Shown one piece after another: positions 47,087 to 56,146 of a stretch of DNA of 64,000 nucleotides (position 1 is its first letter; every line of letters begins with the position of its first letter). The stretch comes from Obesumbacterium proteus. GTDB lineage: Bacteria; Pseudomonadota; Gammaproteobacteria; Enterobacterales; Enterobacteriaceae. The stretch lies in contig NZ_CP014608.1 in assembly GCF_001586165.1 (NCBI RefSeq), forward strand, positions 4,030,001 to 4,094,000. Reading direction: 5' to 3'. The translations under genes and the position numbers were made by a program. Below the pieces are notes generated by a model. That model saw nothing but the letters and a program-made list of their open reading frames with translations. It searched no databases and had not been told where the DNA came from.

Positions 47087-49366
47087 TTACAGCGGTTGCG
47101 TTTGTGCTTCTACCACGGATAGCGCCACCATATTGACAATGCGGCGCACAGAGGCAATTGAGGTCAAGATATGCACGGGTTTGCTGACGCCCATTAATAC
47201 TGGCCCAACGGTAACCCCCTCAGAAGAAGAAACGCGCAACAGGTTATAGCTGATACGTGCAGCCTCCATATTTGGCATGATCAAAATGTTGGCAGCCCCC
47301 TTCAGCGGGCTGTCCGGCATAACATCATTACGGATACTTTCAACTAACGCGGCATCGCCGTGCATTTCGCCATCGATCTCAAGCTCAGGCGCGGCGGCAT
47401 TCACTAATTCTAGCGTACGACGCATTTTGCGTGCGGCAGGGCAGTCTGATGCCCCAAAGCTAGAATGCGATAGCAACGCAACTTTAGGCTCAATACCAAA
47501 ACGGCGTACCGTTTCCGCAGCCATCAGCGTAATTTCAGCCAGCTGTTCAGCGGTTGGATCGTCGTTGACGTAGGTATCGGCAATGAAGGTGTTGCCGCTT
47601 GGCAACAGCAACGCGTTCATGGCACCCGCCACGTGCGCCCCTTCACGGAAACCAAACACGTTGTGTACCACTTCATAATGCTCGTGGTAATTACCGATAG
47701 TGCCGCAAATCATGGCGTCGGCCTCACCGCGTTGCAGCATGATGGCCGCAATCAGGGTCGGATTACCAATCACCGCACGACGCGCCTGCTCTTGGGAAAC
47801 ACCGCGACGCTTCATGATCTCATAGTATTCACGCCAGTATTCGTTGAAACGCGGATCGGATTCGTTATTCACGATCTCAAAATCTTTACCCGCTTCAATT
47901 TGCAGGCCAAGCTTTTTCAGCCGCATTTCGATAACTTCAGGACGCCCAACCAGAATCGGTGAAGCAATACCCAGCGTGACCAGCTCTTGAGTCGCATGCA
48001 ATACGCGCTCTTCTTCACCTTCTGCCAGCACCACGCGTTTTTTCTCTTTTTTCGCCTGAGAGAAAATGGGTTTCATAAACAGGTTGGTTTTATAGACGAA
48101 CTCGGTCAGATGCTCGATGTAAGCATCAAAATCTTCGATCGGGCGCGTCGCCACGCCGGAATCCATTGCTGCTTTTGCCACGGCTGGGGCGATTTTCACA
48201 ATCAAACGAGGATCGAAAGGTTTTGGAATAATGTATTCAGGGCCAAACGAGAGATCCTGATCGCCATAGGCAGAAGCCACAACGTCGCTTTGCTCCGCCA
48301 ATGCTAAATCAGCAATCGCGTGCACGCAGGCCAGCTTCATCTCTTCATTAATGGTGGTTGCGCCAACGTCTAGCGCGCCGCGGAAAATGAACGGGAAGCA
48401 CAGCACGTTGTTAACCTGATTTGGGAAGTCGGAACGCCCCGTACAGATAATCGCATCAGGTCGAACGGCTTTAGCCAGCGGAGGCAAAATTTCTGGCTCA
48501 GGGTTAGCCAATGCTAAAATCAGCGGATCTCGTGCCATGGTTTTCACCATGTCTTGCGTCATCACGCCTGGCCCAGAACAGCCGAGGAAAATATCGGCAT
48601 TAGGGATGGCATCAGCAAGCGAGCGCCAGCCGTTATCTTTAATCGCGTAGGCCAGCTTACTTTCGGCCATATTTTCTTCACGACCTTGATAAATCACGCC
48701 TTTCGAGTCACAGGCCGTAATATTTTCACGCTTCAGTCCTAATGCCACCAGCAGATTTAAGCAGGCAATCGCCGACGCACCCGCCCCAGAAACCACAAGG
48801 CGCACATCGCTAATCTGTTTTTTCACCACGCGCAAACCGTTAAGCACGGCGGCGGTACAAATGATGGCGGTTCCGTGCTGATCGTCATGGAAGACTGGGA
48901 TCTTCATGCGCTCGCGCAGTTTCTTCTCAATGTAGAAACACTCGGGCGCTTTGATATCTTCAAGGTTAATCCCACCAAAAGTCGGTTCCAGCGCGGCGAC
49001 CACGTCGATCAGTTTATCAGGGTCAAGCTCATCAACTTCGATATCGAAAACGTCGATACCCGCAAATTTTTTAAACAAAACGCCTTTGCCTTCCATCACG
49101 GGCTTACCCGCCAAGGCACCGATGTTGCCCAAACCAAGCACCGCCGTGCCGTTAGAGATAACGGCCACTAAGTTTCCACGCGCGGTATATTTATAGGCAG
49201 CTAGCGGATCGGCGGCGATCTCCAAACAGGGTGCAGCCACGCCCGGAGAGTAGGCTAAGGCCAAATCACGCTGTGTGGCGAGGGGCTTAGTCGGCACGAC
49301 CTGAATTTTGCCTGGAATTGGGAACTCGTGGAAATCAAGCGCACTTTGTTTTAATTGTTCGTCCAT
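47087..49366 (-). CDS. maeB: MaeB, NADP-dependent malic enzyme
   Basis: Decarboxylates malate to pyruvate, making NADPH. The 759 residues equal E. coli MaeB. Residues 1-430 are the malic-enzyme part (YSPGVAAPCLEI, catalytic Lys region VMEGKGVLFKKFAGIDVFDIE, NAD fold VVSGAGASAIAC). Residues 430-759 are a phosphotransacetylase-like domain (RVVLAEGEEERVLHATQEL) used for regulation. In E. coli maeB lies close to nudK and narQ; here it is between the GNAT gene and nudK. Confidence 0.97.
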   Translation of the reverse strand: MDEQLKQSALDFHEFPIPGKIQVVPTKPLATQRDLALAYSPGVAAPCLEIAADPLAAYKYTARGNLVAVISNGTAVLGLGNIGALAGKPVMEGKGVLFKKFAGIDVFDIEVDELDPDKLIDVVAALEPTFGGINLEDIKAPECFYIEKKLRERMKIPVFHDDQHGTAIICTAAVLNGLRVVKKQISDVRLVVSGAGASAIACLNLLVALGLKRENITACDSKGVIYQGREENMAESKLAYAIKDNGWRSLADAIPNADIFLGCSGPGVMTQDMVKTMARDPLILALANPEPEILPPLAKAVRPDAIICTGRSDFPNQVNNVLCFPFIFRGALDVGATTINEEMKLACVHAIADLALAEQSDVVASAYGDQDLSFGPEYIIPKPFDPRLIVKIAPAVAKAAMDSGVATRPIEDFDAYIEHLTEFVYKTNLFMKPIFSQAKKEKKRVVLAEGEEERVLHATQELVTLGIASPILVGRPEVIEMRLKKLGLQIEAGKDFEIVNNESDPRFNEYWREYYEIMKRRGVSQEQARRAVIGNPTLIAAIMLQRGEADAMICGTIGNYHEHYEVVHNVFGFREGAHVAGAMNALLLPSGNTFIADTYVNDDPTAEQLAEITLMAAETVRRFGIEPKVALLSHSSFGASDCPAARKMRRTLELVNAAAPELEIDGEMHGDAALVESIRNDVMPDSPLKGAANILIMPNMEAARISYNLLRVSSSEGVTVGPVLMGVSKPVHILTSIASVRRIVNMVALSVVEAQTQPL

Positions 49367-49587
49367 CGTAGGGTCCTTTTTTACTTTATTTCATCGGTGT
49401 TTAACGCAAAGGAAACCCCACCAGTATAGTGAGCAAAACAACTTAATCTATGAAGCGCGCCATAAACAACAAAACAAAAAGTGTTATTTATCGCAACAAT
49501 TTGCTAATGGCTAGGAAACCAACAGGACATATCAGGAGGGAGTACAGAAAGGGTGGCCCATCGTGTTTACGCTAGGCCATAAGCAGA

Positions 49588-50157
49588 TTAATTCATCCAG
49601 CCCTGAATTTGGGCGTACTGCAACAGCATGATGGTTTTTCCATCTTTAATTTCGCCGCTCTTAATCATCTCAAGAGCCTGCTGGAAAGGAAGCTCTAAGA
49701 TTTCGATATCTTCATCCTCAATTCCACCACCGGCTGCCACTTTTTGGCTGTTGGTGTACGGAGCCGCAAAGAAATGAATAATTTCGGTTACGCCGCCGGG
49801 CGACATATAAGCCTCAAAGACTTTTGTCACTTGGCCCACTTCAAAACCGGTTTCTTCCATCGCTTCTCGACGCACGCAGTCTTCTGGCGCATCGTTATCC
49901 AGCAAGCCCGCGATGGTTTCGATCAACAGGCCGTCACGGTTGCCGTTAAGGTAGGTTGGAATACGGAATTGGCGAATGAGCACCACCGTTTTTTTCTCCA
50001 CGCTGTACAGCAACAGCGTAGCGCCATTTCCTCGGTCATAGACCTCACGCATTTGGCGTACCGTGCCGCCATTATGTCGCGTTAAATCATAGGTGTATTG
50101 ACGCAGGACTGCCCAATGATCGGATAACACCTTGTTGCTGATCATTTCAATTTTCAC
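49588..50157 (-). CDS. nudK: NudK, GDP-mannose hydrolase (Nudix)
   Basis: Nudix pyrophosphatase that hydrolyses GDP-mannose and related nucleotide sugars. The Nudix box G-x5-E-x7-REUxEExGU is present as GLLDNDAPEDCVRREAMEET near residue 90. Family segments EVYDRGNGATLLLY and AYMSPGGVTEIIHFF identify NudK. The GTG at 50157 (MKIEMISNKVLSDHW) has GGGAG upstream and gives 189 residues; the frame continues 11 codons further. Confidence 0.93.
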   Translation of the reverse strand: MKIEMISNKVLSDHWAVLRQYTYDLTRHNGGTVRQMREVYDRGNGATLLLYSVEKKTVVLIRQFRIPTYLNGNRDGLLIETIAGLLDNDAPEDCVRREAMEETGFEVGQVTKVFEAYMSPGGVTEIIHFFAAPYTNSQKVAAGGGIEDEDIEILELPFQQALEMIKSGEIKDGKTIMLLQYAQIQGWMN

Positions 50158-50299
50158 GCAGTACAACTCCCTTACAGATACAGGACTCATAAGATTCGAG
50201 CGGAAGAAGCAATGTACGCCAACGGATGGGGCACATCAATGCGAAGGAAGGCGCGAGCCAGCCCATTAACTCAGCCACGAAAACATAAGCTAGGGCTGT

Positions 50300-51001
50300 T
50301 TACAGCGATAAAATCTCTTTTACAAACGGAATAGTCAGCTTGCGCTGCGCCGTTATCGACGCATGATCCAGCTGATCTAACGTCATAAAGAGCGTTCGCA
50401 TTTCACGATCTAACCGCTTTAATAAGAATCGACCTACATCCTCAGGCAGCTCAAAACCGCGCAGTTTTGAACGCAGCTGTAACGCCAAGAGTTTATCTTC
50501 ATCGCCGAGCGGCTGGAGTTTATAGATTTGTCCCCAGTCTAGGCGCGAAGCCAGATCGGGCAAATGAAGATTAAGCTGACGAGGTGGGCGATCGCCGGTG
50601 ATCAGCAATCGGGTACGACCGGTTTCAAGAATGCGATTATAGAGATTGAAAATCGCCATTTCCCACTCGGCTTCTCCAGCGATGCATTCAATGTTATCAA
50701 TGCAAACCAAGGAGAGCTGCTCCATGCCATCTAACACTTCAGGCACAAAGTAGGCGCGTTTATCCAAAGGCACATAACCTACGGCTTCACCGCGCTGGGA
50801 AAGTTCTGCACAGGCCGCATGCAACAGATGGCTACGCCCTCCGCCCTCACGCGACCAGAAATAGATATAAGTACCATGCTCCTGCTGCAAAGCGCCCTGC
50901 AATGCGGCTAACAGAGAAGAATTCTCTCCCGAATAGAAACTCGCAAAAGTCTCATCATCAGGCAAATAAAGTGGCAGTGAAAGCTGTGCCGGCGTGTTCA
51001 G
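50300..51001 (-). CDS. hda: Hda, regulator of DnaA inactivation (CTG start)
   Basis: AAA+ protein that, with the DNA-loaded sliding clamp, triggers DnaA-ATP hydrolysis after initiation. The clamp-binding motif QLSLPL is at the extreme N-terminus. An atypical Walker A (SREGGGRSHLLHAA) and sensor regions similar to DnaA follow. GTG at 51007 and CTG at 51001 are both in frame. The Shine-Dalgarno GAGG overlaps the GTG but sits 5 nt ahead of the CTG, which gives 233 residues as in E. coli, where a CTG start is established. CTG is therefore chosen. It lies downstream of uraA. Confidence 0.93.
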   Translation of the reverse strand: MNTPAQLSLPLYLPDDETFASFYSGENSSLLAALQGALQQEHGTYIYFWSREGGGRSHLLHAACAELSQRGEAVGYVPLDKRAYFVPEVLDGMEQLSLVCIDNIECIAGEAEWEMAIFNLYNRILETGRTRLLITGDRPPRQLNLHLPDLASRLDWGQIYKLQPLGDEDKLLALQLRSKLRGFELPEDVGRFLLKRLDREMRTLFMTLDQLDHASITAQRKLTIPFVKEILSL

Positions 51002-51024
51002 AAGCACCTCAAACCAAAACAGGC

Positions 51025-51063
51025 AAAAAAACGCCGCCAGTTTAACACAGAAACTGGCGGCTG
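51025..51063 (-). terminator. Intrinsic terminator between uraA and hda
   Basis: GCCGCCAGTTT / AAACTGGCGGC form an 11-bp perfect stem around CTGTGTT, followed on the minus strand by GTTTTTTTG. hda begins 23 nt later, so hda expression needs read-through or a promoter inside the terminator region. Confidence 0.9.
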
Positions 51064-51088
51064 TTGAGCGAGGATCTTCAGGATCAGA

Positions 51089-52381
51089 TTAACGCGCAGG
51101 CGTTTGCTCTTCGTCCGCTTCGTCGAGGATCACTTCTTCACCGCGAACCATGCTGATCACTTTGAATAACAGACTCATGGCAATACCGACAATCGTCGCC
51201 AGCGCCATACCTTTCAATTCAGCAGCACCAATGTGGATGGTCGCGCCGCTCACGCCAATAATCAAAATAATTGACGTCAAAATCAGGTTCTGCGCTTTGT
51301 TGTAGTCCACTTTTGATTCGATCAGCACGCGAATACCCGATGCACCGATTACGCCGTACAACAGCAGAGAAACCCCGCCCATCACCGGCACGGGCACCAT
51401 CTGAATCGCCGCCGCCAGCTTGCCAATACAAGAAAGCAGAATGGCCAGAACCGCCGCGCCGCCGATCACCCAGGTGCTATAAACTTTGGTAATCGCCATC
51501 ACGCCGATATTTTCGCCGTAGGTGGTATTTGGCGTTGAACCGAAGAAACCCGAGAACATGGTTGATAGACCATTGGCAAACATCGAACGATGCAAACCCG
51601 GATCACGCAGCAAATCTTTCTTCACGATATTCGCCGTCACCACCAAATGGCCCACGTGCTCGGCAATGACCACCAGCGCAGCTGGCAGAATAGTCAAAAT
51701 CGCAAACCACTCAAATTTTGGCGTATAGAACGTCGGTAACGCGAACCAATGTGCTTCACGGATAGGTGTTAAATCCACCACGCCCATGGCAAATGAAAGC
51801 GCATACCCTGCCAACACACCGATTAAGATAGGGATAATCGCTAAAAAGCCGCGGAACAGCACCGAGCCCAACACGGTCACCCCTAAAGTCACCATAGAAA
51901 TGGTGATCGTGGTGGTGTCTACCGACGCTCCGCTGGCTGGCAATAAGCCCGCCATATTCGCGGCAACGCCCGCAAGCTCAAGTCCGATAACCGCAACAAT
52001 CGCCCCCATCGCCGCCGGCGGGAACATCACATCCAGCCAGCCGGTACCGGCTTTCTTCACAATCAGCGCCACCAAACAAAACAGCGCGCCGCACACAATA
52101 AAGCCACCGAGCGCCAGCTCATAGCCCAAAGGCAACAGCAGCATAACCGGTGAAATAAAGGCAAAACTCGAACCCAAATAAGCCGGAATTTTTCCCTTAC
52201 AGATAAATAAATACAGCAGCGTACCGACGCCGTTAAACAGCAAAACCGTCGCAGGGTTTATCTTGAATAGAATAGGCACCAGAACCGTTGCGCCAAACAT
52301 GGCGAACAAATGCTGGAAGCTCAACGGAATCGTTTGCAAAAGCGGTGGGCGTTCGCTTACTCCGATGACGCGACGAGTCAT
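51089..52381 (-). CDS. uraA: UraA, uracil:proton symporter
   Basis: Imports uracil with a proton. The 430 residues form about 14 membrane helices of the NCS2 fold. The motif region FGSTPNTTYGENIGVMAITKV near residue 285 and the conserved Glu/His residues around AEHVGHLV near 240 line the substrate site. It lies downstream of upp, with a terminator-like hairpin between them. Confidence 0.96.
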   Translation of the reverse strand: MTRRVIGVSERPPLLQTIPLSFQHLFAMFGATVLVPILFKINPATVLLFNGVGTLLYLFICKGKIPAYLGSSFAFISPVMLLLPLGYELALGGFIVCGALFCLVALIVKKAGTGWLDVMFPPAAMGAIVAVIGLELAGVAANMAGLLPASGASVDTTTITISMVTLGVTVLGSVLFRGFLAIIPILIGVLAGYALSFAMGVVDLTPIREAHWFALPTFYTPKFEWFAILTILPAALVVIAEHVGHLVVTANIVKKDLLRDPGLHRSMFANGLSTMFSGFFGSTPNTTYGENIGVMAITKVYSTWVIGGAAVLAILLSCIGKLAAAIQMVPVPVMGGVSLLLYGVIGASGIRVLIESKVDYNKAQNLILTSIILIIGVSGATIHIGAAELKGMALATIVGIAMSLLFKVISMVRGEEVILDEADEEQTPAR

Positions 52382-52468
52382 GTTTTTTATCCTCTAAGTG
52401 ATTTTATTGAATAGTCAGGTGTTGTGTTTTTAGCTTGGTCTACCCGCTTTAAGAAGGCAGGATATAGA

Positions 52469-52499
52469 CCAAAAAAAAGCCGACTCTCAAGTCGGCTCA
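52469..52499 (-). terminator. Terminator/attenuator between upp and uraA
   Basis: GCCGACT-TGAGA-GTCGGC forms a 7-bp stem (longer with flanking G-T) and is followed on the minus strand by TTTTTTTTGG. It lies just after the upp stop, so only part of the transcription should reach uraA. Confidence 0.85.
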
Positions 52500-52503
52500 A
52501 TCA

Positions 52504-53130
52504 TTATTTCGTACCAAATATCTTATCGCCCGCATCGCCCAAGCCAGGAATGATGTATCCCTTCTCATTCAAGCCCTGATCGATAGACGCAGTGTACAGC
52601 TCAACGTCTGGATGCGCTTTTTCTAACGCCGCAATACCTTCTGGCGCAGCAACCAGTACTAATACCTTAATGCTGTGACAGCCTGCTTTTTTCAGCAGGT
52701 CGATAGTTGCAATCATAGAACCACCGGTTGCCAGCATTGGGTCAACCACCAGCGCCATACGCTCATCGATGTTTGAAACCAATTTCTGGAAGTAAGGCAC
52801 TGGCTCCAGAGTTTCTTCGTCGCGGTAAACACCAACAACGCTGATACGTGCGCTTGGAACATGTTCCAACACACCTTCCATCATGCCCAAGCCTGCGCGC
52901 AGGATTGGAACCACGGTGATTTTTTTACCTTTGATTTGATCGACTTCGACAGGACCACACCAACCATCAATTGTTACTTTTTCTGTTTCAAGGTCTGCGG
53001 TCGCTTCATAGGTCAGTAAACTCCCGACCTCTGATGCCAGTTCACGAAAACGTTTGGTGCTAATATCGTTCTCGCGCATCAAGCCCAGTTTATGTCTTAC
53101 GAGCGGGTGTTTTACTTCGACGATCTTCAT
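52504..53130 (-). CDS. upp: Upp, uracil phosphoribosyltransferase
   Basis: Converts uracil and PRPP to UMP, working with UraA in salvage. At 208 residues it matches the family when started at 53130 (MKIVEVKHPLVRHKLG). The PRPP loop is ALVVDPMLATGGSM near residue 128 and the uracil-binding region GYIIPGLGDAGDK is near the C-terminus. The ATG is preceded by GGGAGA. Confidence 0.97.
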   Translation of the reverse strand: MKIVEVKHPLVRHKLGLMRENDISTKRFRELASEVGSLLTYEATADLETEKVTIDGWCGPVEVDQIKGKKITVVPILRAGLGMMEGVLEHVPSARISVVGVYRDEETLEPVPYFQKLVSNIDERMALVVDPMLATGGSMIATIDLLKKAGCHSIKVLVLVAAPEGIAALEKAHPDVELYTASIDQGLNEKGYIIPGLGDAGDKIFGTK

Positions 53131-53159
53131 CATTTCATCTCCCAGGTTGCGGTCAGCGC

Positions 53160-53181
53160 AAAAAAAAATCGCGAGATTATA
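53160..53181 (-). promoter_or_regulatory. upp promoter with T9 initially transcribed tract
   Basis: On the minus strand TATAAT (53181-53176) is followed by CTCGC and then GATTTTTTTTTG (53170-53159), with nine T residues. E. coli upp has a similar GATTTTTTTTG start that allows UTP-dependent reiterative transcription, so the same uracil/UTP control is likely. Confidence 0.75.
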
Positions 53182-53284
53182 ACGCCTTTTAAATTCCACG
53201 CCACCGTTAAAATCATGATCCAGATCAGCTTAGATGAGATCTCCACTGTTTACAGGAAAAAATCAGATCCCCTTCACAAGCCGC

Positions 53285-53313
53285 TCGCAAACGTTTGCCT
53301 AGACTGTTAGAAT
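53285..53313 (+). promoter_or_regulatory. purM promoter with PurR operator
   Basis: TCGCAAACGTTTGCCT (53285-53300) is a strong PurR palindrome. It is followed by an extended -10, TGTTAGAAT (53305-53313). The operator covers the -35 region, which predicts purine repression of purMN. Confidence 0.8.
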
Positions 53314-53445
53314 TGCCGCGCTTTTGAATATTTCAGTGTGAGTTCTGTTATCCGATGCAAGTGCAAGCCGCACCGTTACTGAGTTAGCGGTTCCTCTTCA
53401 CTCCTGATATCAGAACTCATCCTAACCGCCATGGGGATTTTCGCA

Positions 53446-54486
53446 GTGACCGACAAAACCGCTCTCAGTTACAAAGACGCAGGCGTAGACATTGATGCTG
53501 GCAATGCCTTAGTTGATCGCATTAAAGGTGTGGTAAAAGAAACTCGTCGCCCGGAAGTTATGGGTGGTTTGGGTGGATTTGGTGCACTTTGTGCCCTGCC
53601 GCAAAAGTATCGCGAGCCTATTCTGGTTTCGGGCACCGACGGTGTCGGCACCAAATTACGTCTGGCGATGGATTTAAAACGTCACGACACTATCGGTATT
53701 GATTTGGTTGCGATGTGCGTTAATGACTTGGTCGTTCAAGGCGCTGAACCACTGTTCTTCCTCGATTATTATGCGACCGGAAAATTAGACGTCGACACCG
53801 CTGCTAGCGTCATCACCGGCATTGCCGAAGGCTGTAAGCAGTCAGGCTGCGCACTGGTTGGTGGCGAAACCGCTGAAATGCCGGGTATGTATCACGGTGA
53901 AGATTACGACGTTGCAGGCTTCTGCGTTGGCGTAGTTGAAAAGTCCGAAATTATTGACGGCAGCAAGGTTCAAGCGGGCGACGTACTCATCGCGCTGGGC
54001 GCAAGCGGTCCACATTCCAACGGCTATTCACTGGTACGCAAGATTTTGGAAGTCAGCCATACCGATCCGCTCCAAGAAGAGCTGGACGGCAAACCGCTGG
54101 CAGACCATTTACTGGCACCAACCAAGATCTACGTAAAATCTATTCTTAAGCTGATTGAAGAGCACGATATTCACGCCATTGCCCACCTCACCGGCGGCGG
54201 CTTCTGGGAGAACATTCCACGCGTACTGCCAGAAGGCACGCAGGCCGTTATCGATGAATCCAGCTGGCAGTGGCCGTCAGTCTTTAACTGGCTGCAACAG
54301 GCAGGTAACGTTAGCCGACACGAAATGTATCGTACCTTCAACTGTGGCGTAGGCATGATCATCGCACTGCCTGCTTCAGAAGTGGATGCAGCGATTGCGC
54401 TAATGAATGCCCACGGCGAAAAAGCATGGAAAATTGGTGCAATCGCGGCGTCAAATACTGACGAACGCGTAGTGATCAACGCATAA
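53446..54486 (+). CDS. purM: PurM, AIR synthetase
   Basis: ATP-dependent cyclo-ligase that makes AIR from FGAM in purine synthesis. It has conserved DAGVDIDAGNALVDRIK at the N-terminus, VSGTDGVGTKLRLAM near 52, GGETAEMPGMY near 140 and HLTGGGFWENIPR near 248. The start is taken as the GTG at 53446 (MTDKTALSYKDAG), which gives 346 residues like E. coli; an ATG five codons earlier has no ribosome site. It is followed 12 nt later by purN. Confidence 0.96.
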   Translation: MTDKTALSYKDAGVDIDAGNALVDRIKGVVKETRRPEVMGGLGGFGALCALPQKYREPILVSGTDGVGTKLRLAMDLKRHDTIGIDLVAMCVNDLVVQGAEPLFFLDYYATGKLDVDTAASVITGIAEGCKQSGCALVGGETAEMPGMYHGEDYDVAGFCVGVVEKSEIIDGSKVQAGDVLIALGASGPHSNGYSLVRKILEVSHTDPLQEELDGKPLADHLLAPTKIYVKSILKLIEEHDIHAIAHLTGGGFWENIPRVLPEGTQAVIDESSWQWPSVFNWLQQAGNVSRHEMYRTFNCGVGMIIALPASEVDAAIALMNAHGEKAWKIGAIAASNTDERVVINA

Positions 54487-54498
54487 GCGACTGAGCCA

Positions 54499-55137
54499 AT
54501 GAAAAACATCGTCGTTTTAATTTCCGGCAACGGTAGCAATCTACAGGCGCTAATTAACGCCTGTAACGATGGACGCATCCGTGGACGCATCAGCGCCGTA
54601 TTCAGCAATAAGGCAAACGCCTATGGCCTTGAACGTGCGGCTCAGGATGGAATTCCCGCGCACGGTCTAGATCCCAAATCCTATGCTGACCGCGATGCTT
54701 TTGATCTAGCGTTAATGCAAGAGATCGACGCCTACCAGCCAGACTTGTTGGTTCTAGCGGGCTACATGCGTATTTTATCTTCGCGTTTTGTTCAGCATTA
54801 CCAAGGGCGGATGCTCAATATCCACCCATCTCTGTTGCCCAAATATCCGGGATTACATACGCACCAACAGGCGCTAAACAACGGCGATGAAGAGCATGGC
54901 ACCTCGGTGCATTTTGTTACCGATGAGCTGGACGGCGGACCGGTTGTTTTACAGGCCAAAGTTCCAATTTTCGAGCATGACAGCGAAGATGAAATTATCG
55001 AGCGCGTTCAGGTGCAAGAGCATTCCATCTACCCGCTGGTGGTAAGCTGGTTCATTGATGGACGCCTAAAGGCTAAAGACGATGCTGCGTGGTTAGACGG
55101 CGTTCGTTTACCCCCGCAGGGATACGCGCCAGATTAA
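54499..55137 (+). CDS. purN: PurN, GAR transformylase
   Basis: Transfers the formyl group from 10-formyl-THF to GAR. The 212 residues match E. coli. The phosphate-binding GNGSNLQALIN is near residue 11, the catalytic NIHPSLLPKYPG near 106, and Asp in VTDELDGGPVV near 144. It is the second gene of purMN and ends in an intrinsic terminator. Confidence 0.97.
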   Translation: MKNIVVLISGNGSNLQALINACNDGRIRGRISAVFSNKANAYGLERAAQDGIPAHGLDPKSYADRDAFDLALMQEIDAYQPDLLVLAGYMRILSSRFVQHYQGRMLNIHPSLLPKYPGLHTHQQALNNGDEEHGTSVHFVTDELDGGPVVLQAKVPIFEHDSEDEIIERVQVQEHSIYPLVVSWFIDGRLKAKDDAAWLDGVRLPPQGYAPD

Positions 55138-55162
55138 ACGGCGCTTCACCGTCTAAATAAAC

Positions 55163-55193
55163 AAAATCCCTAGCCTTGGCTGGGGATTTTTGT
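55163..55193 (+). terminator. Intrinsic terminator of purMN
   Basis: AAATCCCTAGCC and GGCTGGGGATTT pair (one T-G) around TT, followed by TTTGTATTTG. It begins 26 nt past purN. Confidence 0.85.
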
Positions 55194-55234
55194 ATTTGTC
55201 GCAGATCGGTTTTCTCAAGTATTAACTATCGCTA

Positions 55235-55361
55235 TATACCCGTCATACTTCAAGCTGCTTACGCGTTGGCTGCACCCGCTCACCCCAGTCACTTACTCAA
55301 GTAAGCTCCTAGGGACTCACGGCTTTGCCGCCTTCAAGCAACTTGAATTATTTTGGGTATA
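55235..55361. repeat. ERIC element (127 bp)
   Basis: A full-length enterobacterial repetitive intergenic consensus, bounded by TATACCC and GGGTATA. It contains the hallmark core CGCTCACCCCAGTCACTTAC and AAGTAAGCTCC. The imperfect palindrome would fold into a long hairpin. It lies between purN's terminator and speG and ends about 65 bp before the speG start, so it may be in the speG promoter or leader. Confidence 0.93.
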
Positions 55362-55427
55362 ATACAGTCTGTAGTATTCACTACATCGGCTATTTAGCTG
55401 AAACTTATGACAGTGAGAGGAATCAAC

Positions 55428-55985
55428 ATGTCCAGCGACAACAACGTCAGATTGCGCCCCCTGGAACGGGAAGACTTGACGTTCGTTCATCAACTCGACA
55501 ATAACGCCAGCATCATGCGCTATTGGTTTGAAGAACCTTATATTGCCTTTGTAGAACTCTCTGAGCTGTATGACAAACACATTCACGATCAGAGCGAACG
55601 CCGCTTCGTGGTTGAACACGACGGGGTGAAAATTGGCCTAGTCGAATTGGTTGAGATTGACCATATTCACCGCCGCGCCGAATTCCAGATCATCATCGAT
55701 CCGGCCCATCAAGGCCACGGTTACGCCAGCAAAGCGGCACAGCTGGCTTTGGATCATGGTTTTTCGGTGCTCAATCTCTACAAGCTATATTTAATCGTCG
55801 ATAAAGAAAACCAAAAGGCGATTCATATTTATAGCAAGCTAGGATTCAAAATCGAAGGTGAACTAATCCACGAATTCTTCATCAACGGCGAATACCGCAA
55901 CGCGATCCGTATGTGTATATTCCAGCCGGATTATTTGGCGAAATATAAATCCCCTACGCCGCCGGTGAATCCAAATTCAATGTAA
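55428..55985 (+). CDS. speG: SpeG, spermidine N-acetyltransferase
   Basis: Acetylates spermidine and spermine to limit polyamine toxicity. The 185 residues follow E. coli SpeG closely: RLRPLEREDLTFVHQLDNNA, RYWFEEPY, ELYDKHIHDQSERRFVVE, and the acetyl-CoA loop region AHQGHGYASKAAQLA near residue 97. The ATG at 55428 has GAGGAA ahead; an in-frame ATG seven codons earlier lacks one. In E. coli speG is elsewhere and purN is followed directly by ppk, so this is an insertion into the backbone. Confidence 0.95.
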   Translation: MSSDNNVRLRPLEREDLTFVHQLDNNASIMRYWFEEPYIAFVELSELYDKHIHDQSERRFVVEHDGVKIGLVELVEIDHIHRRAEFQIIIDPAHQGHGYASKAAQLALDHGFSVLNLYKLYLIVDKENQKAIHIYSKLGFKIEGELIHEFFINGEYRNAIRMCIFQPDYLAKYKSPTPPVNPNSM

Positions 55986-56009
55986 GGTTGGGGCGCGGAG
56001 CCGTAGTGA

Positions 56010-56100
56010 AAGGTTTCGTACACCAAGCATTTATGCAGCCATAGCGTAAGGTTTCGTTCGCCAAGCATTTATGCAGCCATCGCGTAAGATTTCGTCCGCC
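56010..56100. repeat. 38-bp tandem repeat (2.4 copies)
   Basis: Two successive 38-bp units start AAGGTTTCGT at 56010 and 56048 and share CCAAGCATTTATGCAGCCAT. A partial third begins AAGATTTCGTCCGCC at 56086. The unit starts resemble the reversed complement of the copy B terminus (GGCGGACGTAACCC). The 834-bp gap between speG and pstB consists of this array, copy B and the 95-bp array. Confidence 0.75.
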
Positions 56101-56146
56101 TATCAATAACAGCTATCACATATAGCTCAATCGAAGGCGACCGATG

